A stretch of DNA of 64,000 nucleotides, taken from assembly GCF_003063265.1 (NCBI RefSeq), contig NZ_NERU01000014.1, positions 1 through 64,000 on the forward strand, written 5' to 3'. The notes beneath the pieces are model-generated. The model was not told the origin of the DNA. It searched no databases and saw nothing but the letters and a program-made list of their open reading frames with translations. Source of the stretch: Limnohabitans sp. WS1 (GTDB lineage: Bacteria; Pseudomonadota; Gammaproteobacteria; Burkholderiales; Burkholderiaceae_C). Positions within the stretch are counted from its first letter, which is position 1. Each line of letters opens with the position of its first letter. This document shows, in pieces, positions 61,921 through 64,000 of this stretch. The translations under genes and the position numbers were made by a program.

Positions 61921-64000
<2,080 letters not shown>

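Overview
The window looks like chromosomal DNA of a betaproteobacterium of the order Burkholderiales, most like a Comamonadaceae (Limnohabitans/Rhodoferax-type) bacterium. This rests on moderately high GC, the Ala/Lys-rich histone H1-like protein with the tail typical of this group, the zinc-ribbon DUF3426-prmA-accC-accB block, Bug-type tricarboxylate receptors, and two families of GTAGG-starting stem-loop repeats between genes. No rRNA, tRNA, CRISPR array, prophage or complete insertion sequence was seen.

Layout: 1-495 is a tandem array of stem-loop repeats. 0.5-6.6 kb holds an acyl-CoA synthetase, a DUF2889 protein, a UPF0175/PIN toxin-antitoxin pair whose toxin carries an amber stop, and a MerR regulator coupled to a VIT/VWA protein. 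6.8-12.05 kb holds miaB, a gamma-glutamylcyclotransferase, and a tight Rieske oxygenase / glutamine-synthetase-like ligase / ferredoxin cassette. 12.1-25.6 kb is mostly housekeeping: ffh, a CcsA-like protein, ampD, nrdA and nrdB with paired NrdR boxes, the H1-like protein, prmA, accBC and a TlpA-like thioredoxin. 25.7-39.6 kb is also core: mpl, a DAHP synthase behind a leader peptide with eight aromatic codons in a row plus a terminator, tldD, a P1 peptidase, a beta-hydroxyacid dehydrogenase, rodA, gpsA, secB, grxC, a rhodanese, gpmA, a CtpA-type protease and a MoeB/ThiF E1-like enzyme.

39.7-48.2 kb is accessory metabolism: MarR and a nuclease, divergent from two Bug receptors, a sulfatase and a SulP permease, followed by an SbmA-like transporter and a cupin. 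48.3-53.4 kb is patchy: three or four GNAT genes or fragments, a flavin-binding protein, a BrnT/BrnA pair whose toxin also carries an amber codon, a YcaQ-like protein, DUF4287 and an isochorismatase-like hydrolase. 53.4-58.9 kb contains the close-packed run nudB-EEP-clsB-folE-BLUF, which joins early pterin enzymes, cardiolipin synthesis and a blue-light sensor. The end holds an orphan receiver domain, a degenerate ABC ATPase, a class C beta-lactamase-like esterase and a katG that runs off the window.

The strongest candidates for something new are the aromatic leader-peptide attenuator before the DAHP synthase, the gamma-glutamyl ligase/Rieske/ferredoxin/cyclotransferase neighbourhood (a possible gamma-glutamyl-protected amine oxidation route), and two unrelated toxin genes each broken by a single in-frame TAG.
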